A stretch of 64,000 nt of DNA from positions 1-64,000 of the forward strand of contig CALMVI010000048.1 in the NCBI GenBank assembly GCA_937873095.1, given 5' to 3'. The translations under genes and the position numbers were made by a program. Origin of the DNA: an uncultured Acetobacteraceae bacterium. GTDB taxonomy: Bacteria; Pseudomonadota; Alphaproteobacteria; Acetobacterales; Acetobacteraceae. Positions within the stretch are counted from its first letter, which is position 1; the number at the start of each line of letters is the position of its first letter. The notes beneath the pieces were generated by a model. The model did not search any database. It was not told where the DNA came from and saw nothing but the letters and a program-made list of their open reading frames with translations. This document shows positions 19,548 to 28,548 of the stretch, piece by piece.

Positions 19548-20852
19548 ATGTCTCTCTTCTCAGTCAACACCAATCTTGGCGCGCTCGCCGCCCTTCAGTC
19601 TCTGGACACCACGCAGCAACAGCTGACGGAGGCGCAGAACGAGGTATCGACCGGAAAACGCGTCGGTTCGGCAGCGGACAACCCGGCGATCTATTCGATC
19701 TCCAACACCATCAACGCCAACATCGCCGGGCTGTCGGCCGTTTCGGACTCGCTGAATTTCGGCTCACAGGTGGTCAGCACGGCGAGCACGGGCATCCAGA
19801 GCGTGATCGGCGAGCTGACGTCGCTGCAGCAGACTGCGACGAACTCGGGCACCAGCGGCATCGACCTCCAGACGCTGCAGTCCGCCGTCACGAACACGAT
19901 CGCCAGCATCGACACGTTTGCCCAGAAGGCAACGTTCAACGGCGTGAACCTGCTCGATCCGACCGTTGCTGCGGGCAACACCGGCAGCGCCAGTGTTGTG
20001 CAGAGCCTGGATGGTGGCGTGTACACGATCCAGAACCAGGGGCTCGCGACCGATGCGGCAGCCACGTCGCTGTCCCAGGCGTTGGGGATCTCGAACCTGA
20101 ACGTGACCAACCCCGGCTATGCGGTGACGTTCGACAACAACCTGTCTTTGGCAAGCTTCTCGTCTCTGGCGACCGGTTCGACGCTTTCCTCACCGGCTAA
20201 TGCCTCCTTCCAGATCACGACCGGCACCGGTGCTACGCAAAAGACCTTTGCCTTCGAGTTCACCGACAACAATCCGGCCGGCACAACCACACCGACGCTG
20301 CAGACGGCACAGGACGCCAACACGACTATCGTTGACGTGCAGATCAACACGGCCACCGAGTCCACCAACCAGATCGTCGGTGCGCTGATCAATTCGGTAC
20401 GCGGCGCCGGCTTCAGCGTGTCGCAAAACACGGACGGGTCGCTGAACCTGACTGGCTCGGACACGCTCGGCCAGACAATCAGCAACGTGCAGTTCGGCAA
20501 CGCCAACGCCGGCACGTTCTCCGCAACGACCGGCCTTGGCGTGGACATCGCAGCCTCGACGGCGTCGACGACCGCAGCCTACATCGCCACCATCCAGCAA
20601 GCGCTGACCTCGGCAAACAAGATATCGGCCAATCTTGGCGCCGCGTCGCAGCAGATCACGGGGATCCAGAACTTCACGACGGCGCTCAGCTCCGCGCTGA
20701 CCGCCGGCGTGGGGGCGCTCACCGATGCCGACCTGGCATCCGAAAGCGCACGGCTGACTTCGCTGCAGACCAAGCAGCAGCTTGCCACCCAGTCGCTCTC
20801 GATCGCCAACAAGCAGCCGCAGTCGCTTCTGACGCTGTTCCAAGGCCTGTAA
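19548..20852 (+). CDS. fliC: Flagellin
   Basis: A 434-residue filament subunit. N-terminal D0/D1 is SLFSVNTNLGALAALQSLD through LTEAQNEVSTGKRVGSAADN, with NPAIYSISNTINANIAGLSA. C-terminal D1/D0 includes TDADLASESARLTSLQTKQQ and ends with SLSIANKQPQSLLTLFQGL. The central part (about 140-330) is the Thr/Ala/Asn-rich variable surface domain. This is the only flagellin in the window. It is followed by flaF, which helps flagellin secretion or synthesis in Caulobacter. Confidence 0.96.
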   Translation: MSLFSVNTNLGALAALQSLDTTQQQLTEAQNEVSTGKRVGSAADNPAIYSISNTINANIAGLSAVSDSLNFGSQVVSTASTGIQSVIGELTSLQQTATNSGTSGIDLQTLQSAVTNTIASIDTFAQKATFNGVNLLDPTVAAGNTGSASVVQSLDGGVYTIQNQGLATDAAATSLSQALGISNLNVTNPGYAVTFDNNLSLASFSSLATGSTLSSPANASFQITTGTGATQKTFAFEFTDNNPAGTTTPTLQTAQDANTTIVDVQINTATESTNQIVGALINSVRGAGFSVSQNTDGSLNLTGSDTLGQTISNVQFGNANAGTFSATTGLGVDIAASTASTTAAYIATIQQALTSANKISANLGAASQQITGIQNFTTALSSALTAGVGALTDADLASESARLTSLQTKQQLATQSLSIANKQPQSLLTLFQGL

Positions 20853-20900
20853 GACACCTAAGCGCGGCCTGGCCTGACGGGACAAGCCGCGCATTCCATC

Positions 20901-21308
20901 ATGGAGGCCACAATCCGAAACGCAGCAGCAATCTACCAGCGCACAAGCGAAGCCGGAGTGTCGGGCAGGGATACCGAATGCGCCGCTTTCAGCATGGTCA
21001 ACCGAGACCTCGGCAGCTGCACCAACGGACCATCACGTGTGCGTGCTCTGGGTCGCAACCACGCCCTGTGGTCACTTTTGCTGAAGGACCTGGCTTTGGC
21101 GGAGAACCGCCTCCCCCAGGACTTGAAAACACAACTCATCGGGCTGGCTTTCTGGTCGATGCGCTACAGCACGCTCGCAATGTCGAAACCCCTGCCCGCC
21201 GACCCGCTCATCGAGGTGAACCAGAACGTCGTGGAGGGCTTGCTCGCCCAAACTGGTCCGAGCGCCCACCGCGTCGTTCAGCCGCTTGATGCGGCGCTTT
21301 CGATTTAG
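20901..21308 (+). CDS. flaF: Flagellar biosynthesis regulator FlaF
   Basis: A 135-residue FlaF. The conserved C-terminal half is RNHALWSLLLKDLALAENRL, PQDLKTQLIGLAFWSMRYST and VNQNVVEGLL. In Caulobacter FlaF is needed for flagellin synthesis/secretion and opposes FlbT. Here it directly follows flagellin (48-bp gap) rather than sitting beside flbT. A GGACAAGCC hairpin arm and AGGCC lie just before it. The start at 20901 gives a normal-length N-terminus. Confidence 0.9.
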   Translation: MEATIRNAAAIYQRTSEAGVSGRDTECAAFSMVNRDLGSCTNGPSRVRALGRNHALWSLLLKDLALAENRLPQDLKTQLIGLAFWSMRYSTLAMSKPLPADPLIEVNQNVVEGLLAQTGPSAHRVVQPLDAALSI

Positions 21309-21322
21309 CAGGCTGAGAAAGG

Positions 21323-21354
21323 CCAGGGCTCTGACCCGTGGGTTTTACCCCTGG
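21323..21354 (+). terminator. Nested hairpin downstream of flaF
   Basis: The outer stem CCAGGG (21323-21328)/CCCTGG (21349-21354) encloses a second stem ACCC-GT-GGGT. There is no long T tract after it, so it may be a weak or factor-assisted terminator closing the flagellar island. Confidence 0.35.
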
Positions 21355-21861
21355 TGTTGCGGCAGGGACCCGCCCACGCATGTCGGCGTGGTGCGCTGCT
21401 GACGACCACAGGGGCGCACCCCAGTCGTGGCCGACCTACAGCGCAGGTGCGCTGCCGAGCGCGTCGTGCAGTTCGGCGAGGTCAGCGGTGACCTGACGCA
21501 CGGCGTAGTCGGTCATCCGGTTCGGGACGGACGAGCCGCCAAACCCGCGCCGATTCGGATCGTTCTGGTTGGGCTCACCGAGGCGGCTCAGCAGTGGCAG
21601 CCTCAGCGCCACGCTGCGCCATGCCGGCCACGCGACTTCGGGGTGATCGCCCCGGAGGCCGGCTGCGACGCTTCTCCGAAGACGTGCACCTCACTGCCTT
21701 GCGGAGTATCTGTCGTATCGTGAGGATCGCCAAATGAGTGACCTCGCACTCGGGGCTGACAGGGAGGGCAATCATGCCGTTCGCGTTCAGGGTGTCATGA
21801 GGGCAGGCAAGGTGTTCCAGCAGCGCGCGTCAATGCCGGGCGGCTCAGGCTTCGGCCAGCC
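21355..21861. other. Gene-poor interval between flaF and the DUF3445 gene
   Basis: About 500 bases with no intact gene. The one coding-like stretch is a minus-strand remnant at 21436-21690, listed separately. The plus-strand frames here show no recognisable protein. Confidence 0.5.
21436..21690 (-). pseudogene. Gene remnant, C-terminal part of an unrecognised protein
   Basis: Read on the minus strand, codons 21690 to 21436 stay open for 84 residues after an upstream TGA and contain no good ATG near the beginning. The sequence looks protein-like rather than random: residues include LPLLSRLGEPNQNDPNRRGF, GGSSVPNRMTDYAVRQVTAD and LAELHDALGSAPAL before a TAG. The abrupt 5' end suggests truncation or a frameshift. 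I do not recognise the family. Confidence 0.35.
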
Positions 21862-23094
21862 TTGTTCAACAGCCTTGTTCAGCCAGCCTCTACGCCGGCA
21901 ACCGGCACTGAGACCGAGGTGACCGCCGACCTGCCGCCAGAACGCCTGCTGCTTCCGCTGGACGCAGGGCCGTTTCGCATGGCCATGGCGTTCGTGTCGC
22001 GGCCGTTGGACGACGTGGTCGAGATCGATGCCCTGTACCCTGTTCAGATGCAGGGTCGCCGGCGATTGCTGGACACGCGGCACGGCGAGGTGTTTGCTGT
22101 CACTCCTGGTTCGGCGGCGGCTCGGGCCGAGGTGCTGGAGATGCTGGCGAACCTGCTGCCATCGCGCCATCCCGCCTGGTTCGCCAGAGACGAGGACACG
22201 CTGCACAACCGGCTGACAGGCGAGACGTTCGACCTGCTGCATCCGACGCATGATCCGCTCGACGTCGCCGGCCGTCTGGTCCAGGAGGATCTCTGCCTGA
22301 TCGATGTTTCGGGCCCGGCGCCGGTTTTGGCCGCCGCAATCCTGTGCGCGCCGTCCAGGTGGCGGCTGGCTGACAAGATCGGTCATCCCCTGCTGGCAGT
22401 CCATGGGCCTGTGCCGTTTTACGCCGAACGTCTCTCCAAGGCGGTCGACCGGTTCATGAGCGCGTTGCGCCCCGGCAAGCTCGTGGAAAGGCTCAACTGG
22501 GGTGTGTTCGACGACGACGCCCTTTTCCAGCCGCAGCCGACGGACCGCCGAGGTAGCAGGGCGATCACTGCGGAGAACGCGCCGGATCGCCTGTTCATGC
22601 GCGTGGAACGCCAGACACTGCTTCGGCTGCCGCGAAGCGGCGCAGTGCTGTTCGCCATACGTGTGCACTCATACGCGCTGCGCAGAGTGCTCGCCGTGCC
22701 CGGGACCGCCACGTCGCTCCACTCGATGATCCGCCAACTGCCTGACGCGCTGGCGGAGTATAAAGGGCTGCTCGACATTCGCGCACCGCTGCTGGCAGCG
22801 TTGGCCAAAGCGGTCTGCCGGCTCGGCAGGCCTGACCAGTTCGTCGTGCGCCCGGCGGCGTCGTGCCGGTGTGACGCGGGCGACCGGTGGCTGCTTCGTG
22901 GTCCGAGGCGCACCCATGCCGCAGGGCCGGACTTCAACTTCCGTTGTTTTGACAGCCGCAGCTTCGGCATGTCACAGGCGCTACAGCAACGTTCATGGGT
23001 CGAACCACGAAGATGCCGCTTCGTCAGCAGCTTAGGGCCGATCCGAGCGGTTATGCGGCAGCAGGTGCGCCGTGTGCGGTTGCGACCAGGGTGA
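21862..23094 (+). CDS. DUF3445 / heme-dependent oxidative N-demethylase-like protein
   Basis: A 410-codon frame whose residues about 20-310 match the DUF3445 family (heme-dependent oxidative N-demethylase alpha-type). Marks are FAVTPGSAAARAEVLEMLAN, LVQEDLCLIDVSGPAPVLAA, ILCAPSRWRLADKIGHPLLA, KAVDRFMSALRPGKLVERLN, WGVFDDDALFQPQ and RVERQTLLRLPRSGAVLFAI. The frame has no ATG at its head; TTG at 21862 or GTG at 21919 are possible starts, so the 5' end may be damaged. The last ~90 residues (Arg/Cys-rich) do not look like the family and overlap the next gene by 100 bases. A C-terminal frameshift is likely. Confidence 0.7.
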   Translation: MFNSLVQPASTPATGTETEVTADLPPERLLLPLDAGPFRMAMAFVSRPLDDVVEIDALYPVQMQGRRRLLDTRHGEVFAVTPGSAAARAEVLEMLANLLPSRHPAWFARDEDTLHNRLTGETFDLLHPTHDPLDVAGRLVQEDLCLIDVSGPAPVLAAAILCAPSRWRLADKIGHPLLAVHGPVPFYAERLSKAVDRFMSALRPGKLVERLNWGVFDDDALFQPQPTDRRGSRAITAENAPDRLFMRVERQTLLRLPRSGAVLFAIRVHSYALRRVLAVPGTATSLHSMIRQLPDALAEYKGLLDIRAPLLAALAKAVCRLGRPDQFVVRPAASCRCDAGDRWLLRGPRRTHAAGPDFNFRCFDSRSFGMSQALQQRSWVEPRRCRFVSSLGPIRAVMRQQVRRVRLRPG

Positions 23095-23336
23095 TTGCTG
23101 CGCTGCTCCTGACCATCGTGCAGACTGGCTGCAGCCCGGCGCCGTCGCAGACCATACTGGGGTCCTACTTCCCCTCCTGGATGGTGTGCAGCGCTATCGG
23201 GATCATCGCCTCCGTTGCATTTCGCGAGGTGCTGGTCGCTGCAGGCATCCACCAGTTCGTGCTGGCACCGCTGCTGGCCTACGCCGCGATTGCCGCTGCG
23301 GTGACCATGGCCGTCTGGCTCCTGCGTTTTGGCTGA
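22995..23336 (+). CDS. ytcA: YtcA-family lipoprotein of an MdtNOP-type efflux operon
   Basis: A 113-residue protein with a basic N-terminus, a hydrophobic stretch ending in a lipobox-like VQTGC (Cys near residue 46) and the YtcA pattern PSQTILGSYFPSWMVCSAIG with two further membrane segments. In E. coli ytcA lies immediately before mdtNOP, and here it is also followed by HlyD-, FUSC- and TolC-type genes, overlapping mdtN by 8 bases. Its function is unknown beyond that association. The first ~25 residues may be non-native if a later start is used. Confidence 0.8.
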   Translation: MGRTTKMPLRQQLRADPSGYAAAGAPCAVATRVIAALLLTIVQTGCSPAPSQTILGSYFPSWMVCSAIGIIASVAFREVLVAAGIHQFVLAPLLAYAAIAAAVTMAVWLLRFG

Positions 23337-24366
23337 AGCCGTGCTCGCCGCGCGGCGCTCGCTCGGGGTACTCGTCTCATTGGGCGCGCTGGCCGCCGTT
23401 GTGGTTCTGGCTGCACTCACCGCCTCCGACCTGGCGAGCCGCCCACGCACCGACGACGCTGTGCTGCAAGCCGACCTTGTGCACGTGGCGCCGGAGGTCA
23501 GCGGGCGCATCGTGGCGCTCGATGTCGGCGACAACCAGTTCGTCCATCGCGGGGACGTGCTGTTCGAAGTGGATGCCGAGCCCTACCGGCTGCGCGTCGA
23601 GCAGACTGCCGCGCAATTGCGGGAGCTTGAGGCCGAGCTGGCGACAACCGTGAGCACGGTCGCATCGCAGGGCAGCAAGGCGAAGGCCGCGTTCACCCAG
23701 GTGGACACCGCCCGGGCGCAACTGGCCCTGGCCAGGACCACCCACGCGCGGCTGGAGCCGCTCGGCGCGCGCGGCTTCGCGTCCGCCGAGCAGGTCGACC
23801 AGGCGCGCACCCAGCAACGCGCCGCCGAACTGGCGCTGCAGCAGGCGGAGCAGGAGGCGGTCGCGTCCCAGCAATCGATCAGCAGCACCAAGCCGCTCGA
23901 AGCGAGCCTGGCGGCGGCGCGCGCAACCCTGGCCTTGGCCCAGCGCGACCTGCGCCTGACCACGGTGCGCGCGCCTTGCGACGGGCGCGTCACGGGCCTC
24001 GACGTCGGTGCGGGCGAGTATGCCGTTCAAGGCAAGGCGCTGTTCACCCTGATCGACACCGAAGCGTGGTACGCGGTCGGCGACTTTCGCGAGACCGACC
24101 TGGCCGGCCTACGCGTCGGCCAGCGCGCCACGGTGTACGCGCTGAGCGATCCGCGGACGCCGTTGCACGGCAGCATCGTCAGCCTCGGCTACGGTGTCGC
24201 GCCGGATGGGGCGGAGGCGGGCGGCGGCGCAGGGCTGCCGCGCGTCGCCCGCAGCCTGAACTGGGTTCGCATCGCGCAACGCTTTCCGGTGCGGGTCCGC
24301 ATCGACAACCCGCCGCCCGCGCTGATGCGCGATTCCGCCTCTGCCATCGTGATCGTCGAACGGTGA
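23329..24366 (+). CDS. mdtN: HlyD-family periplasmic adaptor (MdtN/EmrA type)
   Basis: A 345-residue membrane-fusion protein linking an inner-membrane pump to the outer-membrane channel. It has an N-terminal transmembrane anchor (about residues 12-33), a lipoyl half-motif RTDDAVLQADLVHVAPEVSG, long alpha-hairpin (about 85-190, Ala/Gln-rich), second lipoyl half with LTTVRAPCDGRVTGLDVGAG, and a beta-barrel domain. It starts inside the ytcA end and its stop overlaps the next start (GTGA), so the operon is translationally coupled. Confidence 0.9.
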   Translation: MAEAVLAARRSLGVLVSLGALAAVVVLAALTASDLASRPRTDDAVLQADLVHVAPEVSGRIVALDVGDNQFVHRGDVLFEVDAEPYRLRVEQTAAQLRELEAELATTVSTVASQGSKAKAAFTQVDTARAQLALARTTHARLEPLGARGFASAEQVDQARTQQRAAELALQQAEQEAVASQQSISSTKPLEASLAAARATLALAQRDLRLTTVRAPCDGRVTGLDVGAGEYAVQGKALFTLIDTEAWYAVGDFRETDLAGLRVGQRATVYALSDPRTPLHGSIVSLGYGVAPDGAEAGGGAGLPRVARSLNWVRIAQRFPVRVRIDNPPPALMRDSASAIVIVER

Positions 24367-25547
24367 GCGTCACGGCAGACACGCGCATGGCTGCCGGCGC
24401 CGGTCCGCCGGCCGGCCTGCTCGCCGACCTGCGGCGGGAGCTTGCGCCCACGCCAGGCCGCTTCGCCGCCTCGCTGCGCCTCACCGTGCTGAGCCTGACC
24501 GCGATCGTCATCACGGAGACGTTCCAGACGCCCTACCCGGCCGTCAGCTGCGCGCTGGTGTTTTTCGTCCCGGCCAGGGATGCCGGGGCTTCGGTGCGCA
24601 CCGCCATCCTTCTGGCAGCCAGCGTGGTCGTGGCGGTGCAGCTGACCATGCTCGCCTTCATGCTCAGCCTGTCGCAGCCCGCTCTGCGCGTCGGGCTGAT
24701 CCTGCTGGCCACCTTCTGCGCCGTATTCTTCTCCAGGGTCAGCCGGCTCGGCCCCGGCTTCTTCGCCGCCTGCACCTTCGTCAGCTTTGCCACCGCCACC
24801 CTTGGCGACCAGGTGCTGGGCAACGCGCTGCAGCCGGGCACCCGGTCCGACGCGGTGGCGGACGGCATCCCGGAGATACTCTACATGTCGCCGCAGGAGG
24901 CGCTGACGCAGTCCGTCCTCTGGCTGGGCCTGGCCTTCATCCTCCCCGCGATGCTGGCCATCGTCGGCAGCCTGTTCGGCGAGCATAGGGAGGCGCCGGG
25001 CCAGACCGTGGCCGGGAAGCGGGCGCTGTTCGCGCCCGACGCGTTCAGCAACCCGGGGCCTGTGCGTTTTGCGCTGAAGGTCACGCTTGCCGTCGCGATC
25101 TGCTACGCGATCATCAACATCGGCAACGACCCGCAGATCAGCACCTGCATCGTCACCTGCCTGCTGGTCTCGCTCGGCACGCTCGGTGAAACCCTGCACA
25201 AGGCGCGGCTGCGCATCATGGGTGCGCTGCTGGGGGGCGCGCTCGGCATCGGCGTCATCCTGACCCTGATGCCGTCGCTGCGTGACTTGGGCGACCTCCT
25301 TCTCGTGCTCGCCCCGCTGCTGTTCGCCGCCGCCTGGATCGGCACGGGCAGCCCGCACGTCGCCTATGCCGGGCAGCAGATGGCGCTGGCACTGCTGCTG
25401 ACGGTGCTTCAGGGCTACGGCCCGACCCTCGACATGGAAACCGCGCGCAACCGCGTCATCGGCGTCGTGCTCGGCAACCTTGTCGTTCTGGCCGTCTTCA
25501 TCTCGGTCTGGCCCGGGGACGAGACCACGGCCCAGGCCCATGGATGA
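24363..25547 (+). CDS. mdtO: FUSC-family inner-membrane transporter (MdtO/AaeB type)
   Basis: A 394-residue membrane protein when started at the GTG overlapping the mdtN stop (GTGA); an ATG at 24387 is the alternative. It contains two similar hydrophobic halves: one from LSLTAIVITETFQTPYPAVS (about 40-190) and one from LKVTLAVAICYAIINIGNDP (about 235-385), as in the fusaric acid resistance/AaeB superfamily. It ends shortly after the last membrane segment, so it is much shorter than E. coli MdtO, which carries a large cytosolic C-terminal region. With its partners it should expel small, probably aromatic or cationic compounds; the substrate cannot be told. Confidence 0.85.
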   Translation: MSVTADTRMAAGAGPPAGLLADLRRELAPTPGRFAASLRLTVLSLTAIVITETFQTPYPAVSCALVFFVPARDAGASVRTAILLAASVVVAVQLTMLAFMLSLSQPALRVGLILLATFCAVFFSRVSRLGPGFFAACTFVSFATATLGDQVLGNALQPGTRSDAVADGIPEILYMSPQEALTQSVLWLGLAFILPAMLAIVGSLFGEHREAPGQTVAGKRALFAPDAFSNPGPVRFALKVTLAVAICYAIINIGNDPQISTCIVTCLLVSLGTLGETLHKARLRIMGALLGGALGIGVILTLMPSLRDLGDLLLVLAPLLFAAAWIGTGSPHVAYAGQQMALALLLTVLQGYGPTLDMETARNRVIGVVLGNLVVLAVFISVWPGDETTAQAHG

Positions 25548-27051
25548 GTCCGCACGCTTCGCCTTCGGCCTCTGCCTGCTGATCGCCGGCTGCAACGACA
25601 CGCGCGACCTGGCCCCGCCCTCGCCCGACACGCCGTGGCGCATACCGTCCGGCGCCGCGACTGCCCCACAACCGCCGGCTGCCCCGGCTGCCGGGCCGAA
25701 GCTCTACACCCTGCCCGCCGACCCCAGCCTGCCCTGGCCGGACGCGACCGTGCCCACCGATGCCGGCCACGTCTATGCGCTCGACGAGCTGATCGACATC
25801 GCCGAACGCAACAACAAGCAGACGCGCGTCGCCTGGGAGCAGGCGCGTCAGGCAGCGATCAAGATCGGCATCGCACAGTCGAAGTTCCTGCCCAACCTGT
25901 CGATCGACGCGTTCGGCGGCTACAGCCACAGCGCGCTCCCTTTTCCGGAGGAGTTCGTTCGCAAGGGCTACATCACCTCCAACGCGGACGCGGTATATCC
26001 GGCGCTGTCGCTGAAATACCTGCTGTTCGATTTCGGCGGCCGTGCTGCCGCCGTGGACGAGGCAAGGCAGCTCTCGTTCGGGGCCAACGTCGCTTTCAAC
26101 GCCGCGCACCAGAAGATCATCCTCGACGTGTCGCAGGCCTATTTCAGCCTCGATGGCGCAAACGCGCAGGCGCGCGCGGCGCGCCAGGCAAGGTCGGCCG
26201 CAGACCTGCTGGCACGCGCCGCGCAGTCGACCTACGCCCACGGCATGGGCAACGTCGTCGACGTCGACCTGGCCCGGCAGCGCCTGGCGCAGGCCGAGTA
26301 CCAGGTGGCAGCGCTGCAATCCGAACAGCACGAAGCCAACTACACGCTTCTGGAAGCGCTCGGCCTGCCGCCGACCACGAAGCTGCGCGTGGCCGACAGC
26401 TCCTCGCGGCCGTTGCCGCGCGGCACGGCCGGCACGGTGGACGCGCTGATGAACCAGGCGCTTCGGCAGCGGCCGGACGTGCTCGCCCAGTTGGCGGAGT
26501 TGCGGGCGAGCGACGCCGACATCGCGCGCGCGCGCGCAGAGACGCGGCCGAAACTGTCGATCTCCGCCGACGTGAAGCAGAATATCGGCCAGATCAGCAC
26601 GAGTGGCGGCCCCTACCTGCCGATCGACAAGCCGGAAGCCGGCATCTACTTCCATTTCGACTGGCCGCTCTATGCAGGCGGCGCGTTGCGCAACGAAGTC
26701 CGTCTCGCGCAGTCGCGCCGCGACGAAGCGGACGCGAAGTTGCAATTGACCAACGAGGAGGCGATGCGCGAGGTAGCCATAGCGTACGACCAGCTCGACA
26801 CGGGGTTGGCCCGATACGATTCGGCGCAAGCGCTGCTCTCGGCGTCCAGGACCGCGTTCGACGCGGCGTTCGACGCCTACAAACACGGCGTCGGGGCTTT
26901 GACCGACGCGAGCAAGGCCGAATCGACTCTGGCCCAGGCGCAAGCCTCCGTGGAACTGGCGCACGCCCAGGTGCTCGCCAGTGCGGCGGGACTCGCCTTC
27001 GCGGCCGGGGAGCTTGGCGCCTCGAGCGGCCAAGCGCTGCTGCCGCCATGA
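25540..27051 (+). CDS. mdtP: Outer-membrane efflux lipoprotein (TolC/MdtP type)
   Basis: A 503-residue OEP-family channel. Start ATG at 25540 overlaps the mdtO end by 8 bases and gives a lipoprotein signal with lipobox LLIAGC (Cys at about residue 18). The body shows the repeated TolC layout: DELIDIAERNNKQTRVAWEQ, SLKYLLFDFGGRAAAVDEAR, then the second repeat with RQRPDVLAQLAELRASDADI and FHFDWPLYAGGALRNEVRLA. It closes the ytcA-mdtN-mdtO-mdtP operon. Confidence 0.92.
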   Translation: MDESARFAFGLCLLIAGCNDTRDLAPPSPDTPWRIPSGAATAPQPPAAPAAGPKLYTLPADPSLPWPDATVPTDAGHVYALDELIDIAERNNKQTRVAWEQARQAAIKIGIAQSKFLPNLSIDAFGGYSHSALPFPEEFVRKGYITSNADAVYPALSLKYLLFDFGGRAAAVDEARQLSFGANVAFNAAHQKIILDVSQAYFSLDGANAQARAARQARSAADLLARAAQSTYAHGMGNVVDVDLARQRLAQAEYQVAALQSEQHEANYTLLEALGLPPTTKLRVADSSSRPLPRGTAGTVDALMNQALRQRPDVLAQLAELRASDADIARARAETRPKLSISADVKQNIGQISTSGGPYLPIDKPEAGIYFHFDWPLYAGGALRNEVRLAQSRRDEADAKLQLTNEEAMREVAIAYDQLDTGLARYDSAQALLSASRTAFDAAFDAYKHGVGALTDASKAESTLAQAQASVELAHAQVLASAAGLAFAAGELGASSGQALLPP

Positions 27052-27178
27052 CGTGGCCGGGCCAGACGCCGAGATCGACCAGCGTCGGGCCGGGCGCGCA
27101 GGAACATGCTCGGCCCGCAAACGTGCAGGCTGAGGCGGACGGTCTGGATAGCGACGCGGAGCGCACGGGGGCACGCAG

Positions 27179-28480
27179 GTGACATCGCCAGCACGGCAGA
27201 AAGTGGTGGTCATCGGCGCAGGGTTTGGCGGCCTGAGCGCCGTCCGTTCGTTGGCCCACGCCCCTGTCGACGTCGTTCTGATCGATCGCAACAACCACCA
27301 TCTGTTTCAGCCGCTGCTGTATCAGGTGGCAACGGCCGCGCTGGACCCGTCCAACATCGGCGCGCCGATCCGTGCGCTGTTGGCCCGCCAGGCCAACGTG
27401 GACGTCATCCTCGGCGAGGCGGAAGGCATCGACACGCAACGCCGGACGGTGATGGTCGGCGGTGCCGGGGGTATCCTACGGCCAGCTGGTGATCGCGACC
27501 GGCGCCGTGACGAGCTGGTTCGGCCACGACAGCTGGGCGGCCCACTCGGTCGGGCTGAAAAGCCTGCAGGACGCGGAGACCCTGCGCCTGCGGCTGCTCG
27601 GTGCGTTCGAATGGGCCGAAACGAAGGCGCAGGACGCCGACGAGGTGGCCCGGCTGCTGACCTTCGTCATCGTCGGCGGCGGCGCCACGGGCGTGGAACT
27701 GGCCGGATCCATACGCATCCTGGCGCGCGACACGCTGCGGCGCGAGTTCCGGCGCATCGACACGAACGCCGCGCGGGTGATCCTCTACGAGGGCGGTCCG
27801 GCCATATTGGCAGGCTTCCCCGAAAGCTCGGCCGATACGCGCGACGCCGATTGGACGTGCTGGGCGTGGAGGTGCGGACGGGCGTTCAGGTTTCGGAGGT
27901 GGACGAGGATGGCGTGGTGGCCGGAGGAGAACGGGTCCGGTCCGCGAACGTGTTCTGGTGCGCAGGTGTCGCGGCCACTCCGGCCGCACACTGGACCGGC
28001 GCGCCGAGCAGCAAGAACGGCGCCATCATGGTCGCTTCGGATTTCTCCATACCGGGCCACCCGGAGATCTTTGCGATCGGCGACGTTGCGAGCCTTGCAG
28101 GCGCCAACGGGAAACCTTTGCCCGGCGTGGCCCCTGTTGCCAAACAGGCCGGGCGCTACGTGGCGAGCGTGATTGCGGCGCGGGCGAAAGGCTCGCCGGC
28201 CCCCAGACCGTTCCGTTACGTCGATCAAGGCAGCCTCGCCATCATCGGCCGTTCTGCCGCGGTGGCCAACCTGCCGCGTGTCAAGCTCACCGGCTTTCCG
28301 GCCTGGCTGCTTTGGGCCTGTGTCCACCTCGTGCTGCTGAACGGGCTCGGAAACCGCGTGCTGGTGACGATGCAATGGTTGTCGGCCTGGCTGTATCACA
28401 CGCGCGGCTCCCGGCTGATGGATACGGGGATCGCGGGGTTGCGAAACGTGGCAGGGGAGCGGCGGCGTTCGGCGGGCTGA
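27179..28480 (+). pseudogene. ndh: Type II NADH dehydrogenase (NDH-2) with two compensating frameshifts
   Basis: The N-terminal part from GTG 27179 reads as an NDH-2 flavoprotein with the FAD Rossmann motif VVVIGAGFGGLSAVRSLA and NNHHLFQPLLYQVATAALDP. Near 27461-27475 (GCCGGGGGTATCC) the homologous sequence moves to another frame (YGQLVIATGAVTSWFGHDSW, then the NADH-binding FVIVGGGATGVELAGSI). At about 27825-27840 it returns to the first frame (RRLDVLGVEVRTGVQVSEVD, SIPGHPEIFAIGDVASLAG, GFPAWLLWACVHLVLLNGLG). The first frame is open throughout, but its middle (~115 residues) is Arg/Gly nonsense. NDH-2 transfers electrons from NADH to quinone without pumping protons. As read, the product would lack the NADH site; sequencing error is an alternative. 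Confidence 0.82.
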
Positions 28481-28548
28481 CGTCGGGACGGCGGAACAGG
28501 CCTACGCCGGCTGCTGCGGACACTCCGTCCGGCGGCCCGGACATCCCG

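Noticed and set aside
20862-20892. Hairpin GCGCGGC...GCCGCGC between flagellin and flaF as a terminator
   Set aside because: The loop is 17 bases, and no T tract follows. It may slow polymerase, but I do not call a terminator.
27048-27182. A 44-codon open frame between mdtP and NDH-2, with ATGA overlap at its start and GTGA at its end
   Set aside because: The composition is Arg/Gly/Ala/Pro-rich, typical of a GC-driven frame, with no recognisable motif. The overlaps alone are not enough to call a gene.
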